Source: JAAYEV01 sp964508195 (lineage in GTDB: Bacteria; Bacillota; Clostridia; Ch29). From it: DNA of 7,183 bases. Below the pieces are notes generated by a model. It saw nothing but the letters and a program-made list of their open reading frames with translations. It had not been told where the DNA came from and did no database searches. The position numbers and the translations under genes are program-made. Shown in pieces: positions 1 to 5,349 of the stretch; within the stretch, counting starts at the first letter, position 1; every line of letters begins with the position of its first letter. The stretch is from assembly GCA_964508195.1 (NCBI GenBank), contig CAZDSH010000069.1, positions 1 through 7,183 on the forward strand, in the 5' to 3' direction.

Positions 1-3
1 AAG

Positions 4-97
4 CTCATACAACTATTGCTGGCGGGTTCGCGAAGCGAGGATAGCCTAATGCCGACACAACGATAGTCTACCCGGGGGTAAGACTCTATAGTATGAG
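4..97. repeat. 94-nt imperfect inverted-repeat element at left edge
   Basis: The outer arms CTCATAC (4-10) and GTATGAG (91-97) are exact reverse complements. Inside them CGGGT (23-27) can pair with ACCCG (70-74), and TCGC-GAA-GCGA (28-38) forms a small hairpin. Bases 40-58 recur exactly, inverted, at the right edge of the window, so at least part of this element is repeated DNA and not a unique leader. No open reading frame or known RNA family was recognised. It may be a small non-autonomous mobile or dispersed palindromic element; the boundaries are inferred from the outer arms only. Confidence 0.4.
40..58 (+). repeat. 19-bp inverted repeat, left copy
   Basis: GATAGCCTAATGCCGACAC here is the exact reverse complement of the last 19 bases of the window (7165-7183). 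The match may continue beyond the right edge, which cuts the other copy. On the inner side the match stops at once: AACG follows here, GTTG in the equivalent reading of the right copy. Confidence 0.85.
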
Positions 98-101
98 AAA
101 A

Positions 102-134
102 AATGTGGCAAACAAAACGTCCCCCTGCCACATT
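102..134 (-). repeat. 33-bp REP-like palindromic repeat, copy 1
   Basis: Arms AATGTGGCA and TGCCACATT are perfect reverse complements around a 15-nt asymmetric core, AACAAAACGTCCCCC. The core gives the repeat an orientation; this copy is opposite to the three copies after argS. It lies 40 bp, start to start, from copy 2. The form resembles REP elements mobilised by RAYT (IS200-like tyrosine) transposases, but no such gene is in the window. Confidence 0.9.
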
Positions 135-141
135 ACCCACA

Positions 142-174
142 AATGTGGCAAACAAAACGTCCCCCTGCCACATT
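142..174 (-). repeat. 33-bp REP-like palindromic repeat, copy 2
   Basis: It is identical to copy 1 over all 33 bases and in the same orientation, separated from it by 7 bp (ACCCACA). It lies 73 bp upstream of the sleB start, so as RNA it would form a 9-bp hairpin ahead of that gene if transcription came from further left. CACATT is followed by ATCAACG, close to the TTCAACG after copy 5. Confidence 0.9.
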
Positions 175-247
175 ATCAACGATGAATAATGTAATGCAAA
201 ATTACAGAAAATATGTCTTAGCTTAACAAAAGAGAGGATGAACTATA

Positions 248-937
248 TTGAAAAGGATAACATTGTTACTCATGGTAACCCTTATGATAATATTTACTTT
301 TAATATAGTGTACCCGTTTTATATGCGCCCAACGGTAGAGGCGGCGACGCTTTACTGGGGTTCCACCGGCGACGATGTCCGGGAAGTCCAAAGGCGGCTC
401 AAAAACTGGGGTTATTACGATGGTGCCGTCGATGGCGTATATGGGCCCGGCACATTCCAGGCCGTTAAGGATTTCCAGGCTAAAAACGGGCTTTCCGTGG
501 ATGGCAATGTTGGCCCCCAGACACGGGCGGCCCTGGGCATGCCTGTCGCCGGCGGCAATTATGCCCCAAGCCGGGGCGATGCCAGTCGTGATAACGTATA
601 TCTTTTGGCCCAGGTTATACATGGCGAGGCCCGGGGCGAGCCCTATATCGGCCAGGTCGCCGTAGGTGCGGTTATTATGAACAGGGTAAATCACGCCTCC
701 TTTCCCAACAGCATAGCCGGCGTGATATTCCAACCCGGCGCCTTCACCGCGGTAGCCGACGGACAAATGTTTATGCCCCCGGGGGAGGAAGCGCTAAGGG
801 CGGCTAGGGATGCGCTAAATGGATGGGATCCCACCGGCGGAGCGATATATTATTATAACCCCGCCAGGACTACAAACCTTTGGATTTATTCGAGGCCGGT
901 GTTAACTGTAATAGGCAAGCATTATTTCGCAAGGTAG
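248..937 (+). CDS. sleB: Spore cortex-lytic enzyme SleB
   Basis: A germination-specific peptidoglycan hydrolase: family members are lytic transglycosylases that cut muramic-lactam-containing spore cortex once germination begins. The 229-residue product has a basic start and hydrophobic segment (about 3-25) ending in a likely export signal near VEAA (30-33). A PG_binding_1 domain (about 38-97, with VREVQRRLKNWGYYDGAVDG) and a SleB/Hydrolase_2 catalytic domain (about 113-229) follow. E127 in IHGEARGE is the expected catalytic glutamate; GAVIMNRV and the C-terminal YYYNP also fit. Length is slightly below Bacillus SleB. The start is TTG behind AGAGAGG (231-237); the ATG at 238 is out of frame and closes quickly. 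ypeB follows, as expected. In Bacillus the pair is sigma-G controlled; no convincing sigma-G site was found here. Confidence 0.95.
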   Translation: MKRITLLLMVTLMIIFTFNIVYPFYMRPTVEAATLYWGSTGDDVREVQRRLKNWGYYDGAVDGVYGPGTFQAVKDFQAKNGLSVDGNVGPQTRAALGMPVAGGNYAPSRGDASRDNVYLLAQVIHGEARGEPYIGQVAVGAVIMNRVNHASFPNSIAGVIFQPGAFTAVADGQMFMPPGEEALRAARDALNGWDPTGGAIYYYNPARTTNLWIYSRPVLTVIGKHYFAR

Positions 938-1098
938 CAAGATAGACTGCGTAAGGAGCGAACCACGTAGGGCGGACTTTAAGGGGAAAACTCTGCTAAG
1001 CAGACTATGCCAGCTAAGGGAAACAAATCAAACTTCGCGGACTAAACCTAGAGCATCGGATTTTACTAAAAAAACTATACTAAAGGAAGGGGATCAGC
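938..1098. other. 161-bp gap between sleB and ypeB, no gene
   Basis: No coding potential and no terminator with a T-run was seen. It contains a dyad TCTGCT-A-AGCAGA (992-1004) and a repeated GCGGACT (972-978 and 1037-1043). The middle (about 940-1050) is more GC-rich and non-coding in look than its flanks, and could be the remains of an inserted repeat. The last 17 bases carry the ypeB ribosome binding site (AAAGGAAGGGGA, 1082-1093). Confidence 0.5.
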
Positions 1099-2445
1099 TT
1101 GGCCAGACAAAGGACGATTACATTCTTACTTATAGCGGCACTGCTTATTACCGGTTTATGGGGACTTGATCAATACAGACAAAAAACCAATTACCGCATC
1201 TCTTTACAAAACCAATACCACAGAATGTTTTACGATTTAATCGATCACGTAGAAACTATCGAGGCGGATCTCGCTAAATCCATGGTGGCGGATTCACCCT
1301 GGGCAAACCTTTCTTTATTTTCCGATGTATGGCATCAGGCCTTTTCCGCCCAGGAAAAATTAAACCAATTGCCTATATCCCATCTTACCTTAAACAATAC
1401 TTCAAAATTCTTAACCCAGGTAGGGGATTATGGGTATAGCATTACCAAAAAGAATGCGGACGGTACCCCTATTTCTACAAAGGATTGGTCCAACCTCGAG
1501 GAGCTACACAATTTTGCGGGGTATCTAACGATGGAATTGCAAAACCTACGGGAGACTATACAAAAGGAGGGTATAAACTTAAGCAGTTTAGCCCGTGAAG
1601 GGGGCATTCTTTTATCCCGAACCTCTAAAAATGTTCCGATCCGCGAGTTTACAAGGATCGAACAGGAAATGGTAGACTACCCTACCCTCATATACGACGG
1701 ACCCTTCTCCGAGCATATACAGGGCATCGCCCCCAGGGGCCTTACGGGTGAAACCATTGATTACGAAAGGGCGGAGCGCGTGGCACAAAACTTTTTAAAG
1801 GGTACTGATATACAGAGAATCAATAGACTAGGGGACGGTAACGGCGATATTAAAACCTTTGCGCTGGAGATACTGACAAAGGCCGGAGATAGCATATATA
1901 TGAATGTAAGTCGTAAAGGCGGCCACGTCGTATGGATGCTAAACCAACGTGACGTGAAGGCTTCAAATATCTCTACTGATCACGGTCTTGAAGCGGCTAA
2001 AAACTTTCTAATACAAAGGGGCTATCGCAACATGACGCCCACCTACTCCATGAAACATCACAATACGTTAGTCGTAAATTTTGCTTACGTTATAGAGGAC
2101 GTATTAGCCTATACGGATCTCATTAAGGTGAAGGTAGCCCTTGATAACGGCGAAATAATAGGCATCGAAAGTGAAGGTTTTTTGAAAGCGCATCACGAAA
2201 GGGATCTGCCGACGCCAAAGCTCACGGCAACAGAAGCCGCGGAGCGGCTGAGCATGAGACTGAATACCGACGGAAGTTCAAGGCTAACACTGATTCCTTT
2301 GGAAAACAAGGATGAGGCGTTGTGCTATGAGTTTAAAGGCGACTTTGGCGGTGATGAATTTATTGTATACATTAACGCCCTTACGGGGAGGGAAGAAAAA
2401 ATTTTGAAACTTTTAAAAATTGAAAATGGAATTTTAACCATATAA
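1099..2445 (+). CDS. ypeB: Germination protein YpeB
   Basis: The partner of SleB: in Bacillus the two proteins depend on each other for presence in the dormant spore, and YpeB is processed during germination. The 448-residue product has one N-terminal hydrophobic segment (about 7-23, ITFLLIAALLITGLWGL), fitting a membrane anchor. A helical N-terminal region (about 30-190) follows, then the family hallmark YPTLIYDGPFSEH (194-206). The C-terminal part contains PepSY-like repeats: about 220-285, 293-362 and 374-440, the last with EFIVYINALTGRE. Length matches the family. The start is TTG preceded by AAAGGAAGGGGA. It lies downstream of sleB on the same strand, so co-transcription is likely although the 161-bp gap is wide. 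Identification is firm; the domain borders are estimates by eye. Confidence 0.94.
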   Translation: MARQRTITFLLIAALLITGLWGLDQYRQKTNYRISLQNQYHRMFYDLIDHVETIEADLAKSMVADSPWANLSLFSDVWHQAFSAQEKLNQLPISHLTLNNTSKFLTQVGDYGYSITKKNADGTPISTKDWSNLEELHNFAGYLTMELQNLRETIQKEGINLSSLAREGGILLSRTSKNVPIREFTRIEQEMVDYPTLIYDGPFSEHIQGIAPRGLTGETIDYERAERVAQNFLKGTDIQRINRLGDGNGDIKTFALEILTKAGDSIYMNVSRKGGHVVWMLNQRDVKASNISTDHGLEAAKNFLIQRGYRNMTPTYSMKHHNTLVVNFAYVIEDVLAYTDLIKVKVALDNGEIIGIESEGFLKAHHERDLPTPKLTATEAAERLSMRLNTDGSSRLTLIPLENKDEALCYEFKGDFGGDEFIVYINALTGREEKILKLLKIENGILTI

Positions 2446-2457
2446 CCATAAAACGGA

Positions 2458-2480
2458 TAACCCAAGGTTAATAAATTAAC
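2458..2480. repeat. Two overlapping dyads after ypeB
   Basis: TAACC-CAA-GGTTA (2458-2470) and GTTAAT-AA-ATTAAC (2467-2480) are both perfect and share bases, so only one could form at a time. There is no T-run after either, so this is not an ordinary terminator. It could be a protein-binding site for the SASP gene downstream, but AT-rich DNA yields such dyads by chance. Confidence 0.3.
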
Positions 2481-2612
2481 ACTTATAAAATTGATGTTTT
2501 CGTAAAAAATAATATCGTAGAGTCCCGGACAAAAAAAGGCTGCACACAACCCTAGACACAAAAAAACCTAAATCCACATCGATTTTTAAAGGGAAATAAA
2601 GGAGGTCTTAAA

Positions 2613-2780
2613 ATGGCCAGAAGGGGTATAATGTCTGATAAGTTGAAGGAGGAGATAGCTAGAGAATTAGGCGTTTATAATACGGTTAAAAACGAAGGTT
2701 GGGGTTCGGTAACTTCTAGGGACTGTGGAAATATTGTTGCCAAAGCTATTGAAAGAGCCGAAAAAAACATGTCGAAGTAA
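2613..2780 (+). CDS. Small acid-soluble spore protein, alpha/beta type
   Basis: Family members coat spore DNA, shift it toward an A-like form and protect it from UV and chemicals; after germination they are degraded to supply amino acids. The 55-residue product (168 bp with stop) contains LKEEIARELGVYN and GWGSVTSRDCGNIVAKAIERAE, which match the two conserved blocks. EIA at 14-16 is the expected site for the germination protease GPR, cutting between E14 and I15. It is shorter than typical Bacillus SspA-type proteins (about 60-70 residues), has a single cysteine (C38) and lacks the usual GG before the last helix, as in a divergent clostridial subgroup. The ATG follows an ideal AAAGGAGG (2598-2605), implying high translation. 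A strong terminator lies 11 bp after the stop. Expression is presumably forespore-specific, but no sigma-G box was convincing. Confidence 0.92.
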   Translation: MARRGIMSDKLKEEIARELGVYNTVKNEGWGSVTSRDCGNIVAKAIERAEKNMSK

Positions 2781-2791
2781 CGGTGAAATAT

Positions 2792-2820
2792 GCCGAAGGA
2801 GGAATCCTTCGGCTTTTTTT
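2792..2820 (+). terminator. Intrinsic terminator of the SASP gene
   Basis: A perfect 9-bp stem GCCGAAGGA / TCCTTCGGC closes a GGAA tetraloop (GNRA type) and is followed directly by seven T. It begins 11 bp after the SASP stop codon. Confidence 0.96.
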
Positions 2821-2972
2821 ACGAAGGTTAATAGCTCCCTATCTAGGTCATCTTAGCTTTCGTGAATGCCCCTGATAGGTGCCCGGATATCATCAGTTCC
2901 CTATCCGGATTGGCCCGGCCCTGTCGGGCATAAAACCTTCATCCTTTGCCTTATATCCCAAGTAATTACCCT
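2821..2972 (+). ncRNA. Possible structured RNA between two terminators
   Basis: No ORF is apparent, yet pairing is dense. ACGAAGGTTAA (2821-2831) pairs with TTAGCTTTCGT (2853-2863), allowing two G-U pairs. The same GAAGGTT (2823-2829) pairs perfectly with AACCTTC (2934-2940) as an alternative. CCGGATA/TATCCGG (2883-2889/2902-2908) is a perfect hairpin, and ATCAG in its loop (2892-2896) matches CTGAT upstream (2872-2876), an H-type pseudoknot layout. GCCCG/CGGGC (2913-2917/2925-2929) forms another hairpin. The region ends in the 2973 terminator. No T-box or known riboswitch signature was seen, and no promoter was found in front of it, so transcription is unproven. It could be an sRNA, a leader fragment or a decayed repeat. 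Confidence 0.3.
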
Positions 2973-3001
2973 ATACCCGTGTCATGGCGCGGGTATTTTT
3001 T
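2973..3001 (+). terminator. Intrinsic terminator upstream of ddl
   Basis: ATACCCGTG (2973-2981) pairs with CGCGGGTAT (2988-2996), including one G-U pair, around a 6-nt loop TCATGG. A run of six T (2996-3001) follows. It stops transcription entering the ddl promoter region, and implies that the DNA between the two terminators is sometimes transcribed. Confidence 0.85.
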
Positions 3002-3042
3002 CCATTATTAAGAACGATAATATTATATACAGGGGCTAAACA

Positions 3043-3071
3043 TTGAATAATAAATGAAATAGGGGTAGAAT
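3043..3071 (+). promoter_or_regulatory. Sigma-A-type promoter for ddl
   Basis: A -35 TTGAAT (3043-3048; 4 of 6 to consensus) and a -10 TAGAAT (3066-3071; 5 of 6) are separated by exactly 17 bp. The predicted transcript starts near 3078, giving a leader of about 40 nt before ddl. It sits just after a terminator, as expected for an independent unit. Confidence 0.75.
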
Positions 3072-3119
3072 ATGAATACTATAGAAAGGAAAATGTAAGT
3101 TAAGGAGTTGTATGTTTAA

Positions 3120-4199
3120 TTGGATGGTAAATTAAAATTGGCGATAATCTTCGGCGGTCAATCGGGGGAGCACGAAGTTTCCCTTATGTCTTCGACCTCT
3201 GTGCTGAAGGCATTAGATAGGGAAAAATACAAAATAATAATGATAGGCATAACAAAGCAAGGTGCATGGAAACATTATGACGGTCCCATTGATAGGATAA
3301 TCACAGGGGAATGGGAAAAAACCGCCAAGGATCTGGATGAGAGCAAATATTGTTTTATTAATTCCGGCGGAAGATCGCCGAAGGATGCAATAGATATAGC
3401 ATTTCCAGTACTCCATGGGCCCATGGGCGAGGACGGGACTATACAGGGGCTGTTTGAACTGGCGAATATCGCCTACGTAGGCTGTGGCGTGTTAGCATCG
3501 AGCCTAGGTATGGATAAGGCCTTTACTAAACTAATATTTAACGAAGCGGGTTTAAAACAGGCGGATTATCTCGTGTTTATGAAACAAAACATCGAGGGAG
3601 GCCCTATCGATGTTATATCCTCCATCGAAGAAAGGTTTGATTATCCGGTATTTATAAAGCCTGCAAACCTAGGTTCCAGCGTTGGCATAACAAAGGCCCA
3701 TAACAGAGACGGGCTCAGACGCGGGCTGGATCTGGCAGCCCGGTACGATAGAAAGATCATAGTGGAAGAATTTATAGATGGCCACGAGATTGAATGTTCC
3801 GTTTTAGGAAATGATAACCCCAGAGCATCAATAGCGGGACAGATACTTCCCTCTAATGAGTTTTATGATTACGAGGCCAAATACTTCAATGGCGGCAAGA
3901 GCGACCTTATAATACCCGCGGATATATCACCGGAAGCCGCAGCGAAAGTGCAACAAATGGCTGTGACGGCCTTTAAAGCTATAGAAGGGTGCGGCCTTGC
4001 GAGGGTTGATTTTTTTGTACATAGAGAGACCGAAGAAGTTTATATAAATGAAATAAACACGATGCCCGGGTTTACTAAGATAAGCATGTATCCGAAGCTA
4101 TGGGAGGCATCGGGGATACCCTATACGCTGCTTTTAGATGAATTGATAAACCTGGGGCTAAAGAGGCACGCCCAGAGGATAGATACATTATTGGGATGA
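3120..4199 (+). CDS. ddl: D-alanine--D-alanine ligase
   Basis: This cytoplasmic ATP-grasp enzyme joins two D-alanines for the MurF step of peptidoglycan precursor synthesis. The 359-residue product has the N-terminal FGGQSGEHEVSL block (11-22), HGPMGEDGTIQG (99-110), the ATP-binding lysine in FIKPANLGSSVG (178-189), FYDYEAKY (248-255), ARVDFF (294-299) and the metal-binding NEINTMPG (310-317). FYDYEAKY in the omega loop is the D-Ala-D-Ala type, so a VanA-like D-lactate ligase is unlikely. Length is usual. The start is TTG: an in-frame TAA (3117-3119) directly precedes it, so no earlier start is possible. AAGGAG (3102-3107) is 12 nt away, rather far. It is probably the first gene of a unit with the hydrolase downstream, from the promoter at 3043. 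Near spore genes it may help build cell wall or cortex, but nothing shows sporulation control. Confidence 0.95.
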   Translation: MDGKLKLAIIFGGQSGEHEVSLMSSTSVLKALDREKYKIIMIGITKQGAWKHYDGPIDRIITGEWEKTAKDLDESKYCFINSGGRSPKDAIDIAFPVLHGPMGEDGTIQGLFELANIAYVGCGVLASSLGMDKAFTKLIFNEAGLKQADYLVFMKQNIEGGPIDVISSIEERFDYPVFIKPANLGSSVGITKAHNRDGLRRGLDLAARYDRKIIVEEFIDGHEIECSVLGNDNPRASIAGQILPSNEFYDYEAKYFNGGKSDLIIPADISPEAAAKVQQMAVTAFKAIEGCGLARVDFFVHRETEEVYINEINTMPGFTKISMYPKLWEASGIPYTLLLDELINLGLKRHAQRIDTLLG

Positions 4200-4263
4200 T
4201 GCGACGTTGGCATTGCATCTATTAGAACCCCATACCCATGATAAATTAAGAAGGGAGAACAGG

Positions 4264-5157
4264 ATGAAAAAACTTTTTAAGAATATAGGGGGAAATACAT
4301 ACTATATAAAGGGACGTGTTAATACAGGCATATACGTATACGATGACAACCGCTGCATAATAATAGATACGGGTAGCGGCGATGATTGGGGCAGAAAGAT
4401 ATACAATGTACTGAAAGCCGCGGGTCTTAAAGGCGAATTCATTATAAATACCCATTCCCATGCGGACCACTACGGTGGTAACGATATACTTATAAAAAGA
4501 ATCGGCGCGAAGGTGGCGGCTAGCGGCATTGAAGGGGCTATTATATCAAACCCCTACCTAGAACCCTTTTATCTGTATTCTGCGCATCCGCCGAAGGCCC
4601 TACAAAACAAACTTCTTATGGGCAAGGGAAGCAAAGTGGACATTACAATAAAGCCCGGGGACTCCTCCCTAGGCCCTGTGGATTTACAGATAGTGGACCT
4701 AAAGGGCCATAGCCCCGGTCAGATAGGTGTAGTCACGCCGGATGATATACTTATGACTGCGGACGCCTACTTTCCCGCTGAAATTATAGAAAAATACAAG
4801 TTGCCCTATTTTTCTAATATAGGTGATGCCCTGGCTACTTTAGAATATCTTAAAGGTACTGATCATTCTTTTTATTTGCCCTGTCATGGGGTTTTGGCCG
4901 AGAATATTAAAGACATAATAGATATTAATGTTAAAGCTATTGACGAAACGATAAATATTATCCGGTGGGCGCTTATAAAGCCCATGACTCGGGAAGGATT
5001 AGCAGCATATATAGGCGAAAAGCTCGGTTTAACCCTTAATGATACGCAATATTATTTAAATCTGTCTACAATCTCCGCATACCTTTCCTATATGCTCAGC
5101 GAGGGTATGCTAAAAAGTTACATTAAAGGATACAAGATGCTGTGGGAAGCTGTTTAA
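4264..5157 (+). CDS. Metallo-beta-lactamase-fold hydrolase
   Basis: A 297-residue zinc hydrolase of the MBL superfamily; the substrate is unknown. The metal site is complete: HSHADH (64-69), H149 in GHSPGQIG, D167 in TADAYF and H208 in LPCHG. CIIIDTGSGDDWG (31-43) is the usual early strand-loop. After the core, residues about 236-297 (from KPMTREGLAAYIGEKL) look like a small helical, winged-helix-like tail, as in LACTB2/glyoxalase-II-like members. No signal peptide is seen, so it is likely cytoplasmic. The ATG at 4264 follows AAGGGAG (4251-4257) at 6 nt; a TTG at 4207 would add 19 residues ahead of the conserved fold with no ribosome binding site, so the shorter form is preferred. It starts 64 bp after ddl with no terminator between, hence probably co-transcribed. 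A true beta-lactamase is unlikely: no export signal and a different context. Confidence 0.85.
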   Translation: MKKLFKNIGGNTYYIKGRVNTGIYVYDDNRCIIIDTGSGDDWGRKIYNVLKAAGLKGEFIINTHSHADHYGGNDILIKRIGAKVAASGIEGAIISNPYLEPFYLYSAHPPKALQNKLLMGKGSKVDITIKPGDSSLGPVDLQIVDLKGHSPGQIGVVTPDDILMTADAYFPAEIIEKYKLPYFSNIGDALATLEYLKGTDHSFYLPCHGVLAENIKDIIDINVKAIDETINIIRWALIKPMTREGLAAYIGEKLGLTLNDTQYYLNLSTISAYLSYMLSEGMLKSYIKGYKMLWEAV

Positions 5158-5172
5158 AAGGATCTAAAAACC

Positions 5173-5349
5173 ATGAAAAAGCGTCTACGAAACATTAAAA
5201 AACGGCGCAAAAGACCGTATATAGCCAGTATTTATACGGCTTATGCGGGGCATATCCCGCTTGATAAACAAATAAGTAATATATATAATATATGTATTCC
5301 AGGGGAGGAATACACAGGCTCCAAACCGTTAGGAGGTAACGTAAAATGA
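5173..5349 (+). CDS. Possible 58-aa Arg-rich leader ORF overlapping argS
   Basis: An ATG ORF begins 15 bp after the hydrolase stop, with AAAAGGAT about 10 nt upstream as a weak ribosome binding site. It ends in TGA at 5347-5349, overlapping the argS ATG in the form ATGA. The product starts MKKRLRNIKKRRKRP: five arginines (4, 6, 11, 12, 14) coded by CGT, CGA, CGG, CGC and AGA, five of the six arginine codons. A 7-bp hairpin starts exactly at the next codon. An arginine-rich leader before arginyl-tRNA synthetase suggests sensing of tRNA-Arg charging. Against this, a strong promoter lies inside the ORF, the C-terminal half looks arbitrary, and no homologue is recognised. Treat it as a hypothesis. 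Confidence 0.25.
   Translation: MKKRLRNIKKRRKRPYIASIYTAYAGHIPLDKQISNIYNICIPGEEYTGSKPLGGNVK
5215..5260 (+). other. Two tandem hairpins in the argS upstream region
   Basis: CCGTATA (5215-5221) and TATACGG (5233-5239) form a perfect 7-bp stem with an 11-nt loop. GCGGGG (5245-5250) and TCCCGC (5255-5260) form a second stem with a CATA loop and one G-U pair; TATGC-GGG-GCATA (5242-5254) is a competing fold of the same bases. Neither is followed by a T-run, so neither is a standard terminator. They lie just downstream of the arginine codons of the small ORF and just upstream of the argS promoter. Confidence 0.45.
5261..5289 (+). promoter_or_regulatory. Strong sigma-A-type promoter for argS
   Basis: A -35 TTGATA (5261-5266; 5 of 6) and a perfect -10 TATAAT (5284-5289) are spaced by 17 bp. 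Transcription should start near 5296, giving a leader of about 50 nt. This argues that argS is transcribed independently of the ddl unit. Confidence 0.85.
5293..5314. promoter_or_regulatory. Perfect dyad spanning the predicted argS transcription start
   Basis: TGTATTCC (5293-5300) and GGAATACA (5307-5314) are exact 8-bp inverted repeats around AGGGGA. The dyad begins 4 bp after the -10 box and covers the predicted +1, the usual place for a repressor operator. It does not clearly match an ArgR box. As the transcript would start inside the left arm, it is more likely to act as DNA than as a full RNA hairpin, except in read-through RNA. Confidence 0.45.
5327..5341 (+). promoter_or_regulatory. 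argS ribosome binding site in a hairpin loop
   Basis: CGTTA (5327-5331) and TAACG (5337-5341) are reverse complements and leave exactly GGAGG (5332-5336), the Shine-Dalgarno core, as the five-base loop. The argS ATG starts 9 nt after AGGAGG. The stem is short (5 bp), so it may only present the site, or be chance. Confidence 0.4.

Noticed and set aside
102..174. CRISPR array from the repeated 33-mers at both ends
   Set aside because: The gaps are only 7 to 17 bp, far too short for spacers. There are just two or three units per side, the units are palindromic with a polarised core, and no cas genes are present.
184..211. Sigma-G promoter for sleB (GAATA at 184 with CAGAAAA at 205)
   Set aside because: The -10 match is poor and the spacing is 16 bp. 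Expected biologically, but the sequence does not support a specific site.
1053..1082. Sigma-G-like promoter GCATC-18-TATACTA before ypeB
   Set aside because: The boxes are a fair match, but the transcript would start near 1089, inside the ypeB ribosome binding site (1082-1093), so it would not yield a translatable message.
3022..3050. Minus-strand promoter (TATAAT) that would transcribe 3015 to 2821
   Set aside because: The -10 is perfect, but the matching -35 position reads TTATTC, only two bases from consensus correct, and no gene or terminator fits on that strand.
3120..4199. Vancomycin-resistance type D-Ala-D-Lac ligase
   Set aside because: The omega loop carries FYDYEAKY, typical of ordinary D-Ala-D-Ala ligases, and no vanH or vanX neighbours are present.
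4207..4263. Longer hydrolase start at TTG 4207
   Set aside because: There is no ribosome binding site, the extra 19 residues lie outside the fold, and the ATG at 4264 has a good site 6 nt upstream.
5158..5345. T-box riboswitch upstream of argS
   Set aside because: There is no conserved T-box core (GGGTGG-type), no specifier-loop layout and no terminator hairpin with T-run.
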